Origin: Planctomycetota bacterium
GTDB taxonomy: Bacteria > Planctomycetota > Phycisphaerae > Sedimentisphaerales > Anaerobacaceae
Length of the DNA stretch: 9,234 nt
NCBI GenBank assembly: GCA_022567055.1
Contig: JADFHU010000169.1
Span: 1 to 9,234, forward strand
Reading direction: 5' to 3'
The position numbers and the translations under genes were made by a program. The notes beneath the pieces were generated by a model that saw only the letters and a program-made list of their open reading frames with translations, was not told the origin of the DNA and did no database searches. Shown one piece after another: positions 1-6,554 of the stretch. Each line of letters opens with the position of its first letter. Positions within the stretch are counted from its first letter, which is position 1.

Positions 1-2
1 CC

Positions 3-257
3 GTCACCAATGCCCTGGGGTGTGGAGCGCAGCAGGGGTACGAAGAGAGCTATCGCGGCGTGAAATTCGAAGTGAATCTGCTGAAGAAACTGAGAATAGA
101 AATAGCCGTCAACGATGATTACGTAGACAGGACGATCGAAGCCATTATTGCAGGGGCACAGAGTGGTCAGATTGGTGATGGGAAGATTTTTGTGACAGAT
201 CTGGTGGACTGCATCCGGATTCGTACCGAGGAGAAGGGTGCGAAGGCCATCGGGTGA
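3..257 (+). CDS. glnB: PII nitrogen regulatory protein, C-terminal part (5' end outside window)
   Basis: The frame is open from the left edge and reads V-T-N-A-L-G-C-G-A-Q-Q-G onward, which aligns with PII from about residue 30 to the end. PII proteins are cytoplasmic trimers that bind ATP/ADP and 2-oxoglutarate and control ammonium transporters, glutamine synthetase adenylylation and transcription. Visible landmarks are the T-loop with YRG (Tyr46 in PII numbering), the B-loop SGQIGDGKIFV and the C-terminal RIRTEEKG. Gln39 and Lys58, which contact Mg-ATP/2-oxoglutarate, are kept. Position 51, the uridylylated tyrosine of proteobacterial GlnB/GlnK, is Phe (V-K-F), Arg38 is Ala and Lys40 is Gln. 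The GTG at position 60 lies inside the T-loop and is not the start. Family assignment is very safe; whether this is a GlnB or a GlnK paralogue cannot be told without its upstream neighbour. Confidence 0.95.
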   Translation, partial: VTNALGCGAQQGYEESYRGVKFEVNLLKKLRIEIAVNDDYVDRTIEAIIAGAQSGQIGDGKIFVTDLVDCIRIRTEEKGAKAIG

Positions 258-322
258 GCCTTCCCACGGGCGGGGGAATGGACGTCAGATCGCGAGGGCG
301 TGAGCGCACATTGAAAACTGTC

Positions 323-352
323 ATTGGGTCTGGCCACAAGGCCGGACCCAAT
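323..352. terminator. 13-bp hairpin between convergent genes, probable bidirectional terminator
   Basis: Arms 323-335 and 340-352 pair over 13 positions (one G-U wobble at 331/344) around the tetraloop ACAA. The hairpin lies 65 bases after the PII stop and 83 bases past the end of the minus-strand hydrolase gene. On the minus strand the sequence just beyond the stem contains TTTT (gacagttttc), so termination looks better in that direction; on the plus strand only a short attgttcc follows. A stable stem between converging genes is the usual place for a shared terminator. Strength is inferred only. Confidence 0.7.
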
Positions 353-434
353 TGTTCCGAGCAGCACGGTAAAACGTGTCCGAGTTGGCCGAGAACTGTT
401 AACAATCCGCTTCCTTGTCTTCAAGCTTACGCGA

Positions 435-2372
435 TCAGAATCGAAACCCCAGCAAGTTCCAATAGTGGAGGAAGGGGATGTAGGCGACCGCGGCCAGCGT
501 CATCAGGGTGTAGTGCACGCGGCCTCGGCGTTTCCAAAAACGTCGCCTCCACGCAAATAGGGTGAAGAAGATCATCGCGCCTGTCAAGGGGATGGCCAGT
601 AGCGGGAGGGTGAGCATCACGACGTAATACGGGTGGACGCCGAAGTCATTCTGCGGTCGCGTCGGCAGGGCCATGCCGGCGAGCAGGAGTGTAAAGACCA
701 AGTATAAAGTCGCGACCCACCCTGCCATCGTCCGTGCCGTACCACCGTCACGACGAGCGTGATATGTTTGTCCACGAATCCGGCGGACGATCCATCCGAC
801 CGGCCCGAAGCCAAGCGCGCTCCATATCACCGCCAAGAGAAGGTTTAACAGAATGGTTTGCACAATCTTGGCTTCGTGCCACGCGATCTTCTCAAAGGCG
901 GAACCTTTGATGAACATGTGCGTAATGTTTGCCTGGTCATCTTCGCGGAATGCGATCAGTGTGCCGCCCGCGGATTGAAACAACAGTGGGTCGATCCCCA
1001 CCAAGAGAGCCTCCTTGTCAAATCGAAGTTTCCCGTCAGCCCCTTCGCTCAGCCGATATTCGGAGTTTCCCAATACCCTCATCTTCTCGAACGTCGACCG
1101 CGCATATCTGGTCGAGCGATACGTTCCGGCAAAACGGCCCACCGAACCATGATTACCTTCTTGGGGTGCGGCGTGTGCCGCAGTTTGGGAAGAGGTGACA
1201 AAGCGATCCAGGAAACGGGCGACCACTTCTCTGCGGAGTCTAGAGCTGCGCGTGTTGCTGGAGATAAACAGACCCAGCCGCCGGTCAGGCACGAGAATGA
1301 GTTCAGATGAAAACCCGGCCGTGCCGCCCGTCTTGCGAAGCAGCCGTTGGCTTCCCACAAAGTCCTCGGTAAATCCATACGCCGTGCCTGGTAGCCGTGC
1401 ATGGTGCGTAAACTGCTGGCGGTGCATCTCCCGTACACTGGCCTCTGAGAGAATCCGCGCTTGTCGATACTGTCCGCCGTGCAGGTGAGCAATCATGAAA
1501 CGGGCCATGTCCGCGCCGCTAGTCTTTAGGCCGTCCGCCGGCACCATGTTGCTGTATTCCGGCGGGACAGGATCGAAGGAGGCACCGTTGCCCTCGTAGC
1601 CGATCGCGAGATCGTCCTGTAGCGGTTCCGGCAGCACCTGCGCAAAGCTGCTGTGCTGCATACCGAGTGGCCGGAGGATGTTCTCGTCCATATACGTGTC
1701 AAATGGTACGCCTGAAACAACCTCAAGGACGTATCCCGCCAGCGCGTAGCCGTGATTCGAGTAATGCTTAAGCGTGCCGGGTGGGAACACTTGCGCCATC
1801 ATGCGTGCGGCCAAGAACTGTTCCAACGACATCATCTCAGAAGGTGTCCTTGCGCTGTCACCGATGTCGGAATTGTCGAAGCCGGCCGTATGCGTCAACA
1901 GTTGGGCGATCGTGACCGGCTCGGAGTAGCTGCGCTTAATAGGGAGGCGGGACACATGCGTGGTCACGTGGTCTTGCAGGTTGATCGAACCGCGCTCAGC
2001 CAACTGCATGATCGCCGTTGCGGTGAACGGCTTGGACAGGGAAGCAACGCGAAACAATGTCTCGTCGGGGTCAACGGGAGTCTTCTTTTCAATATCGGCG
2101 TACCCGTATCCCTTGGCGATTACCGTCTGGCCATCCTGGACCACGACAACCACAACGCCAGGAACATGGAACCTTTCGAGGCATCGGGCGACGAGCGGAT
2201 CAAGGAACGCTTCGGACGTGTCCGCGTCGATAGCTGTCGGCGCCTCACGGGTTTCTGCTGAACTGGACTCCGAATCATCCTGCGCTGCTTGCGCTACACC
2301 TATTAGCAGCGGCACCCAGAGCCAGCAAAAAAGAACCCGACGGGCACCTGTTGCCTTTGCGATAGATTTCAT
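435..2372 (-). CDS. Exported serine hydrolase (class C beta-lactamase/PBP fold) with four C-terminal membrane helices
   Basis: The 645-residue product starts with a signal peptide (RR at 11-12, hydrophobic core about 13-26, likely cleavage after AQA near residue 29). The catalytic domain spans about 55-390 with the three family motifs: S111-L-S-K114 (nucleophile and general base), Y204-S-N206, and K347-T-G-G350. Residues about 410-500 form a second, beta-rich region (F-A-G-T-Y-R at 414-419) of the kind that often follows this domain. Four hydrophobic helices follow at about 504-529, 549-569, 580-606 and 619-640, so the enzyme is probably anchored with the catalytic part outside the cytoplasm. 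Family members include peptidases, esterases and amidases; true beta-lactamase activity is not implied. The ATG at 2372 is chosen because the signal peptide begins there and a GTAGGGA lies about nine bases upstream. The gene converges on the PII gene and diverges from the sugar operon, so it appears to be its own transcription unit. Confidence 0.9.
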   Translation of the reverse strand: MKSIAKATGARRVLFCWLWVPLLIGVAQAAQDDSESSSAETREAPTAIDADTSEAFLDPLVARCLERFHVPGVVVVVVQDGQTVIAKGYGYADIEKKTPVDPDETLFRVASLSKPFTATAIMQLAERGSINLQDHVTTHVSRLPIKRSYSEPVTIAQLLTHTAGFDNSDIGDSARTPSEMMSLEQFLAARMMAQVFPPGTLKHYSNHGYALAGYVLEVVSGVPFDTYMDENILRPLGMQHSSFAQVLPEPLQDDLAIGYEGNGASFDPVPPEYSNMVPADGLKTSGADMARFMIAHLHGGQYRQARILSEASVREMHRQQFTHHARLPGTAYGFTEDFVGSQRLLRKTGGTAGFSSELILVPDRRLGLFISSNTRSSRLRREVVARFLDRFVTSSQTAAHAAPQEGNHGSVGRFAGTYRSTRYARSTFEKMRVLGNSEYRLSEGADGKLRFDKEALLVGIDPLLFQSAGGTLIAFREDDQANITHMFIKGSAFEKIAWHEAKIVQTILLNLLLAVIWSALGFGPVGWIVRRIRGQTYHARRDGGTARTMAGWVATLYLVFTLLLAGMALPTRPQNDFGVHPYYVVMLTLPLLAIPLTGAMIFFTLFAWRRRFWKRRGRVHYTLMTLAAVAYIPFLHYWNLLGFRF

Positions 2373-2578
2373 CGTCGATTTTCCCTACAGCATCCACATC
2401 AGAGACTGCCAGCCATGTCGGGCGCGACGGTCTGTTAGGCGCCGATCCCTTGCGCTGGCTCGCCCATGGTTCGCGTGGCTAGCACGAAAATTGAGATCGA
2501 GTAGATAACGGCGATTATACCCCATGTTAGAGGGGTCAGTGATCACCGAGTACGAGCCTGCGGACTCTACCATCGCTC

Positions 2579-2607
2579 TTGACGCCGACCGGGGAGTGTC
2601 GTACGAT
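2579..2607 (+). promoter_or_regulatory. Candidate sigma-70 type promoter of the gntR-led operon
   Basis: TTGACG at 2579-2584 (five of six consensus positions) is followed after exactly 17 bases by TACGAT at 2602-2607 (four of six), with the expected start near 2613-2615. The predicted leader to the ATG at 2699 is about 85 bases. The -10 box overlaps the perfect palindrome TCGTACGA (2599-2606), and the predicted start lies at the edge of a 26-bp inverted repeat. Both arrangements suit repression. The match is by eye and has not been scored. Confidence 0.5.
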
Positions 2608-2611
2608 GAAG

Positions 2612-2637
2612 ATTGCTTTTTGGATTCAAAAAGCAAT
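2612..2637. promoter_or_regulatory. Perfect 11-bp inverted repeat, candidate operator for the adjacent GntR regulator
   Basis: ATTGCTTTTTG (2612-2622) and its exact reverse complement CAAAAAGCAAT (2627-2637) flank the spacer GATT. The element lies 61 bases upstream of the GntR start codon and overlaps the predicted transcription start. GntR/FCD proteins bind as dimers to short inverted repeats and commonly repress their own operon, so autoregulation is the simplest reading. In RNA the same bases would form an A/U-rich hairpin at the 5' end of the leader, so an effect on mRNA stability or translation is the alternative. There is no T-run after it, which argues against a terminator. Confidence 0.55.
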
Positions 2638-2698
2638 ACAGGGGTCATCTTCGAGAAGTCCTCTCTTGTCGAGTTTGGACGTTGGTTGAGGAATCGGC

Positions 2699-3358
2699 AT
2701 GCCAAAAATCGAACACATGGATCTCAGTTGTCGCGTGTATGAGACCCTCAAGGCCATGATTCTTTCCGGGAAACTGGTGCCGGGGCAGAAGATCGTCCAA
2801 ATGAAACTGGCGGAGGAAATCGGCGTCAGTCGGACGCCCTTGCTTAAAGCGCTGAACAAGTTGGAGCATGAGTTTCTGGTAGAGAGTGTGCCTCGTCGAG
2901 GCATGCTGGTCAAGAAGATGAGCCTGGAAGAAATCATCGACGCGTTCGATTGCCGGGAGGGATTGGAAGGCATCGCCGCCAGGTTAGTTGCCCAGCACAT
3001 CACGGAAAAACAGCTCAACAGGCTCAAAGACCTCTTCCTGCCCTTCAAGGAATCGCCCGGGCGCATCGTGGAAAAGAAGTACGTGCAAGCGGATCAGAAG
3101 TTCCACCGGCTGCTCATAGACTACAGCGACAACCGGATTATTCGCAGGATTGAGATGCTGGGGAATGTCCACCTCATCTGCTACAACAGGGGTCTGATCA
3201 GGTCACCCCACGAAACCTTGCCTGAGCATTTTGGCATCATCGAGGCGATTGAACAGGGCGACGGCGATTTGGCGGAGCAACGACTCAAGAGTCACTTGCA
3301 CAGATCCAGAAACGTCGTCGCTGAGTCGCTAATTGCCGGCCACCGTTCTGCAGGCTAG
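2699..3358 (+). CDS. GntR-family transcriptional regulator, FadR/FCD subfamily
   Basis: This is a 219-residue regulator of normal length for the family. The N-terminal winged helix-turn-helix covers about residues 10-75, with the typical L-A-E-E-I-G-V-S-R-T-P segment at 37-47 and the wing P-R-R-G-M-L-V near 65-71. The C-terminal all-helical FCD ligand domain covers about 80-215. It carries the usual metal-ligand pattern Asp132-x3-His136, His177 and His199, so a metal plus a carboxylate-bearing effector is likely. The start has GAGGAA seven bases upstream. It is first in an operon with a transporter and two sugar enzymes, so it most likely senses the imported sugar (acid) or a product and represses these genes through the inverted repeat upstream. 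The last point is inference. Confidence 0.92.
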   Translation: MPKIEHMDLSCRVYETLKAMILSGKLVPGQKIVQMKLAEEIGVSRTPLLKALNKLEHEFLVESVPRRGMLVKKMSLEEIIDAFDCREGLEGIAARLVAQHITEKQLNRLKDLFLPFKESPGRIVEKKYVQADQKFHRLLIDYSDNRIIRRIEMLGNVHLICYNRGLIRSPHETLPEHFGIIEAIEQGDGDLAEQRLKSHLHRSRNVVAESLIAGHRSAG

Positions 3359-3449
3359 GTATCATTACTATGAAGACAGGGATCGTCTAGATGAGCCTGC
3401 GTCCGGCCTGATTGACAACCAGGGCCACGACCGCCCTCTGGAGAGTTGC

Positions 3450-4922
3450 ATGAACAAAACGGATTCCCCCAGGAGTCGCCAACGATTTGTCCTGGTCACC
3501 CTCCTTTTCTTTCACAGTTTCAACACCTACATGGATCGGGCCTGCATCGCCACGGCGGCCGATAGCATGATGAAGGACCTTTCTATCTCGAAAGAGATGT
3601 GGGGACTCATTCTGGGGATCTTTGCGGTGGGCTATGCCCTCTTTCAGATACCCTCGGGATGGATTGCGGATCGATTTGGCGCACGCAAGTCGCTGACCAT
3701 TGTGGTGTCGGTCTGGAGTTGTTTTACGGCCCTGACTGGGGCTGCGATGAATGCGGGACAACTGTTGGTCCTGCGCTTCCTGTTCGGTGTGGGCGAGGCC
3801 GGGGCCTTTCCCGGCGCGACAGTGGCCTTCTACCGCTGGCTGCCCGTCAAGGAACGGGGGCTCGCCCACGGGATCAACTTCTCCGGAAGTCGGTTGGGCG
3901 GGGCCCTGTCGTTGTTTCTAATGCCCTGGCTGATAGCCATCCCCTGGATTGGCTGGCGCGGCATGTTCGTGATCAACGGACTGATCGGCATCGTATGGGC
4001 CACTGTCTGGCTGCTCTGGTTCCGGGACGATCCTCGAGACAACAAACGCGTCAATCCGGCGGAACGAGACTACATTGAGAAAGGGCGTACGGAAGATTTC
4101 AAAGAGGCGGTCAAGGCTTCCTTCGCGGAAGTATTCACGTCGTTGAACATGTCCCTCGCGATGCTGCAATACTTTGCCAGTAATATCACATTCTACATTT
4201 GCCTCGGGTGGCTTCCTAAGCACATCAAGGACCAGTGGCCGAATCTTGAAAATGCGGTCTACTATGCAGCCGTACCCTTGGTTTTTGCTGCCTTCGCCAA
4301 CTGGATTGCCGGCTCCATGGTGACGGGTCTCTACAATAAGGGCTATCATGTTGGCTCGCGCCGCTGTACTGCGATCACCGGTTTTACTGTGGGCATCCTG
4401 GGTCTGCTGGCCGCCATTCAAACCGACAGTTTAGGCTTCCTAGTCACCGATAAAGCTCGATTGCTCTGGTTCGTGGGCAGCTTTGGTATGGCGACGTTCG
4501 GCGTGGACATGACGCTTAGCCCAAGTTGGGCTTTTTGCAACGACATTGGCGGCGGTCACTCGGGTGCCGTCTCTGGCGCTATGAACATGGTCGGCAACAT
4601 CGGCGGCGCATTGAGCCTCATCCTCTTTCCGTTGATGGTAGCGAACACCTTCTTCGCCCTGGCCATCAGCATCAACGCGGTCGCCATCCTCTGTTGGTGC
4701 TTCATGAACCCGAACCGTGTCAACGATGGCCGGCTGTCTCCCGCCGCACTCCGGGCCCGATTCATAGCCCTGATCACAGTGTGTATCGCGCTCTTGGCGG
4801 GAGCGATCGGCTACAACTTGTACTCGGGGTTCCAGAAAAACAGGGCCGTAGCGATCGAAGCAAATAAGCAGGCCGCGCCAGCCGACGCAAACATGCCTGA
4901 GGAGCCGCGCATCATTAAATGA
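3450..4922 (+). CDS. MFS transporter, anion:cation symporter (ACS) type, probable sugar-acid/sugar importer
   Basis: The 490-residue inner-membrane protein begins M-N-K-T; the ATG at 3450 is preceded by GGAG at a six-base gap. An upstream in-frame start at 3333 would overlap the GntR gene and add a polar, non-conserved tail, so it is rejected. N-terminal features match the ACS family (hexuronate, galactonate and glucarate carriers): Y27-M-D-R30 in helix 1, the cytoplasmic signature G70-W-I-A-D-R-F-G-A-R-K80 between helices 2 and 3, and F111-L-F-G-V-G-E-A-G-A-F-P near 110-121. The central cytoplasmic loop is about 190-230. Helix 12 ends near 419, and the protein then adds a charged stretch and another hydrophobic segment (about 437-458) before a polar tail, which is unusual. 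It sits between regulator and sugar enzymes in one operon, 91 bases after gntR. Substrate specificity cannot be read; proton- or cation-coupled import of an organic anion is the family norm. Confidence 0.88.
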   Translation: MNKTDSPRSRQRFVLVTLLFFHSFNTYMDRACIATAADSMMKDLSISKEMWGLILGIFAVGYALFQIPSGWIADRFGARKSLTIVVSVWSCFTALTGAAMNAGQLLVLRFLFGVGEAGAFPGATVAFYRWLPVKERGLAHGINFSGSRLGGALSLFLMPWLIAIPWIGWRGMFVINGLIGIVWATVWLLWFRDDPRDNKRVNPAERDYIEKGRTEDFKEAVKASFAEVFTSLNMSLAMLQYFASNITFYICLGWLPKHIKDQWPNLENAVYYAAVPLVFAAFANWIAGSMVTGLYNKGYHVGSRRCTAITGFTVGILGLLAAIQTDSLGFLVTDKARLLWFVGSFGMATFGVDMTLSPSWAFCNDIGGGHSGAVSGAMNMVGNIGGALSLILFPLMVANTFFALAISINAVAILCWCFMNPNRVNDGRLSPAALRARFIALITVCIALLAGAIGYNLYSGFQKNRAVAIEANKQAAPADANMPEEPRIIK

Positions 4923-4944
4923 ATCTTTAAAAGGAATGAAACGT

Positions 4945-5913
4945 ATGAATGCACCCCAACATGCCGTCATCACGGCATTTCTCGGTCGTACCCAGGACCG
5001 CTTTCACGAATACAATGAACCCAAGACTGTGGAAGAGAAGTTTCAACTCGTTGCCGAGATGGAAGGGTTTTCCGCGGTTGAGATCATTTATCCCTATGAG
5101 GTCAATGACGCCGCGGCCACCAAGGCCCTGCTGAAAAAGTACCATCTCGGTGTTGCTGCCGTGAATGTCAACGTGAAGGCAGAGCCCGAGTTTCGTCAGG
5201 GCGGGTTGAGTTCAACGGACAAATCGATCAGGGACAAGGCGATTCGCTTCATCAAAGAATCCAAGGACTTTGCCGTGGCCGTCGGGGCCAACAAGGTGAC
5301 CTGCTGCCCCCTGGGGGATGGCTATGAATTCAGCTTCAACTGTGATTACGCGCAGATGTGGACCTACATGGTCGAGGGCCTGGGTGAGGCGGGGTGCTAC
5401 TGTCCCGAGATCCCATTATTCATAGAGTACAAACCGAGTGAAACGCGCGGCCGATGCTTTGTGGACACGGCCAGCAAGGCCCTCTGCCTCCTGAACGATA
5501 TCGGCATCGACCCCATGGGTATCACACTCGACTATGGCCATTCGAAATATGGCCAGGAGAACCCGGCGGAGGTGCTCTCTCTCTTGGCGAACAGCCGCTT
5601 CCCCTACTACGTCCACATCAATGACAACAACGCCAAGTGGGATTGGGACTTGATGGCGGGGGCGGATAACCTGCTGGCCTATGCCGAGTTCCTCTACTAT
5701 CTTCAGGAATACAACTATAGCGACTATGTGACCTCCGATACCTCGCCGACCCGCTGGGACATCAAAGGGACCTTCGAGGCCAACTCCAGGCTGACGACGA
5801 AGGTCTGGAACAAATTGATGTCGCTCGACAGGGATGAATTCAAGTCTCTGATACAGGGAGGTGACTTCTTGGAGACATGGAAATTTATCGAGACCAATCT
5901 GTTCTCCTTATAG
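4945..5913 (+). CDS. TIM-barrel sugar isomerase/epimerase (xylose isomerase-like, AP endonuclease 2 family)
   Basis: The predicted product has 322 residues and is cytoplasmic. The start is set at the ATG at 4945 because AAGGA at 4931-4935 is then ten bases away; the in-frame ATG at 4936 abuts that site. Likely metal ligands at barrel strand ends are Glu161 (F-I-E-Y-K-P-S-E), Asp196 followed by His199 (L-D-Y-G-H), His224 (Y-V-H-I-N-D) and Asp265 (T-S-D-T-S-P). The first three fit the D-tagatose 3-epimerase type of site. An Asp as fourth ligand is more like L-rhamnose isomerase, so either ketose epimerisation or aldose-ketose isomerisation is possible. Cysteines are frequent (C120-C121, C133, C151, C153, C171, C181). 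It follows the transporter by 22 bases and precedes the D-lyxose isomerase-like gene by 10, so the two enzymes probably act in succession. Exact substrate unknown. Confidence 0.85.
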   Translation: MNAPQHAVITAFLGRTQDRFHEYNEPKTVEEKFQLVAEMEGFSAVEIIYPYEVNDAAATKALLKKYHLGVAAVNVNVKAEPEFRQGGLSSTDKSIRDKAIRFIKESKDFAVAVGANKVTCCPLGDGYEFSFNCDYAQMWTYMVEGLGEAGCYCPEIPLFIEYKPSETRGRCFVDTASKALCLLNDIGIDPMGITLDYGHSKYGQENPAEVLSLLANSRFPYYVHINDNNAKWDWDLMAGADNLLAYAEFLYYLQEYNYSDYVTSDTSPTRWDIKGTFEANSRLTTKVWNKLMSLDRDEFKSLIQGGDFLETWKFIETNLFSL

Positions 5914-5923
5914 AGGATGCACG

Positions 5924-6466
5924 ATGAATACCCGACAACTCAACACCGCCAAAGAAGAGGCACAGACCTTGATACGCCGATCGGGATGGGTCCTGACGGA
6001 ACAGGAGTGGCAGGCGTTCTCAGTCAACGATTTCGGACTGGGAAACGTCCTCATGGAAGGCTTCGCCTTTGTAGACCTACTGCGGTCGCCGCGCCTGCGG
6101 ACCACGCTGTTGGTATTGCTGCCCAAGCAGACCCTACCCCAACACATGCACCCCCCTCACGAGGGTGACGAAGGCAAAGAGGAGACGATCCGCGTTATCC
6201 ATGGGCAGGCCAAGGTCTATGTTCCCGGTCCTGAAAACAACCCCAACATCCTGATTCCGTCCGGCAAGGAGGCCTACTACACGGCGCGTCACGAAATCCC
6301 CTTGGATGCCGGACAACAGTTTACGATCACACCCACCACCGAGCACTGGTTCCAGGGAGGCCGCGCAGGCGCTGTCTGTCTCTGCGTTCAGAACCGCGTG
6401 GACGAAACGAAAAACATCTTCGCCGATCCCCGGAGTCTGGGCTGCCCCATTAAGCTTACGGACTGA
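5924..6466 (+). CDS. Cupin-fold D-lyxose ketol-isomerase-like enzyme
   Basis: This is a 180-residue cupin whose length suits the D-lyxose isomerase family (EC 5.3.1.15; D-lyxose to D-xylulose, often also D-mannose to D-fructose). The metal site is visible: H74-M-H76, then G84-K-E-E87-T with Glu87 as third ligand, and His141 in T-E-H-W-F-Q as fourth. The start at 5924 has GAGGA a few bases upstream and lies ten bases after the preceding stop. An in-frame extension to 5861 would read into the previous gene and is not conserved-looking. As the last gene of the operon it likely supplies a ketose from the imported sugar or from the product of the TIM-barrel enzyme. Other cupin sugar isomerases with the same ligands are the alternative, so the substrate is uncertain while the fold and metal site are clear. 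Confidence 0.87.
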   Translation: MNTRQLNTAKEEAQTLIRRSGWVLTEQEWQAFSVNDFGLGNVLMEGFAFVDLLRSPRLRTTLLVLLPKQTLPQHMHPPHEGDEGKEETIRVIHGQAKVYVPGPENNPNILIPSGKEAYYTARHEIPLDAGQQFTITPTTEHWFQGGRAGAVCLCVQNRVDETKNIFADPRSLGCPIKLTD

Positions 6467-6486
6467 ATGTCAGCGATCAGCAGATT

Positions 6487-6520
6487 CAGTAATCAGTAAT
6501 CAGTAATCGGTAATCGGTAG
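6487..6520. repeat. Short tandem heptamer repeat (CAGTAAT/CGGTAAT)
   Basis: Three exact copies of CAGTAAT (6487-6507) are followed by one CGGTAAT (6508-6514) and a partial CGGTAG. Related CAGT/CAGTAGT fragments run on to about 6538. It lies in the 88-bp gap between convergent genes, after the D-lyxose isomerase-like stop. No stem with a T-run is visible in this gap, so how transcription ends here is unclear. Slippage-prone low-complexity DNA of this kind often varies between strains. Confidence 0.75.
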
Positions 6521-6554
6521 CCGGCAGTCAGTAGTCAATCCGGCGTCGCGAAAT

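Larger units (their letters stand above)
2373..2698. other. Divergent intergenic control region
   Basis: This 326-bp stretch separates the minus-strand hydrolase from the plus-strand GntR operon, and I see no credible gene in it. It holds a promoter-like pair for the operon at 2579-2607, a TCGTACGA palindrome, and a 26-bp inverted repeat at 2612-2637, all listed separately. For the hydrolase, the minus strand reads a perfect TATAAT at 2519-2514, about 142 bases before its start codon. However, the hexamer 17 bases upstream of it (TCACTG) is a poor -35 box. An isolated 8-bp palindrome GTGATCAC lies at 2539-2546. Confidence 0.6.

Noticed and set aside
1752..2261. Plus-strand reading frame inside the hydrolase gene
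   Set aside because: The opposite strand encodes a complete enzyme with catalytic motifs; this frame is an antisense shadow without a recognisable domain.
2539..2546. Palindrome GTGATCAC as an operator
   Set aside because: An 8-bp palindrome is expected by chance in this length and it does not overlap a convincing promoter; kept only as a note.
3412..3417. Perfect TTGACA between gntR and the MFS gene as an internal promoter
   Set aside because: The bases 16-18 further on (around 3434-3441, ccctctgg) do not resemble a -10 box.
3333..3449. In-frame N-terminal extension of the MFS gene to 3333
   Set aside because: It would overlap the GntR gene and adds a polar tail with no family match; the ATG at 3450 has a proper ribosome binding site and starts at the normal N-terminus.
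3918..4421. Minus-strand reading frame antisense to the MFS gene
   Set aside because: It is a shadow of a well-conserved membrane protein, with no ribosome binding site or known motif.
6487..6538. CRISPR array
   Set aside because: The units are only seven bases long, directly abutting and without spacers.
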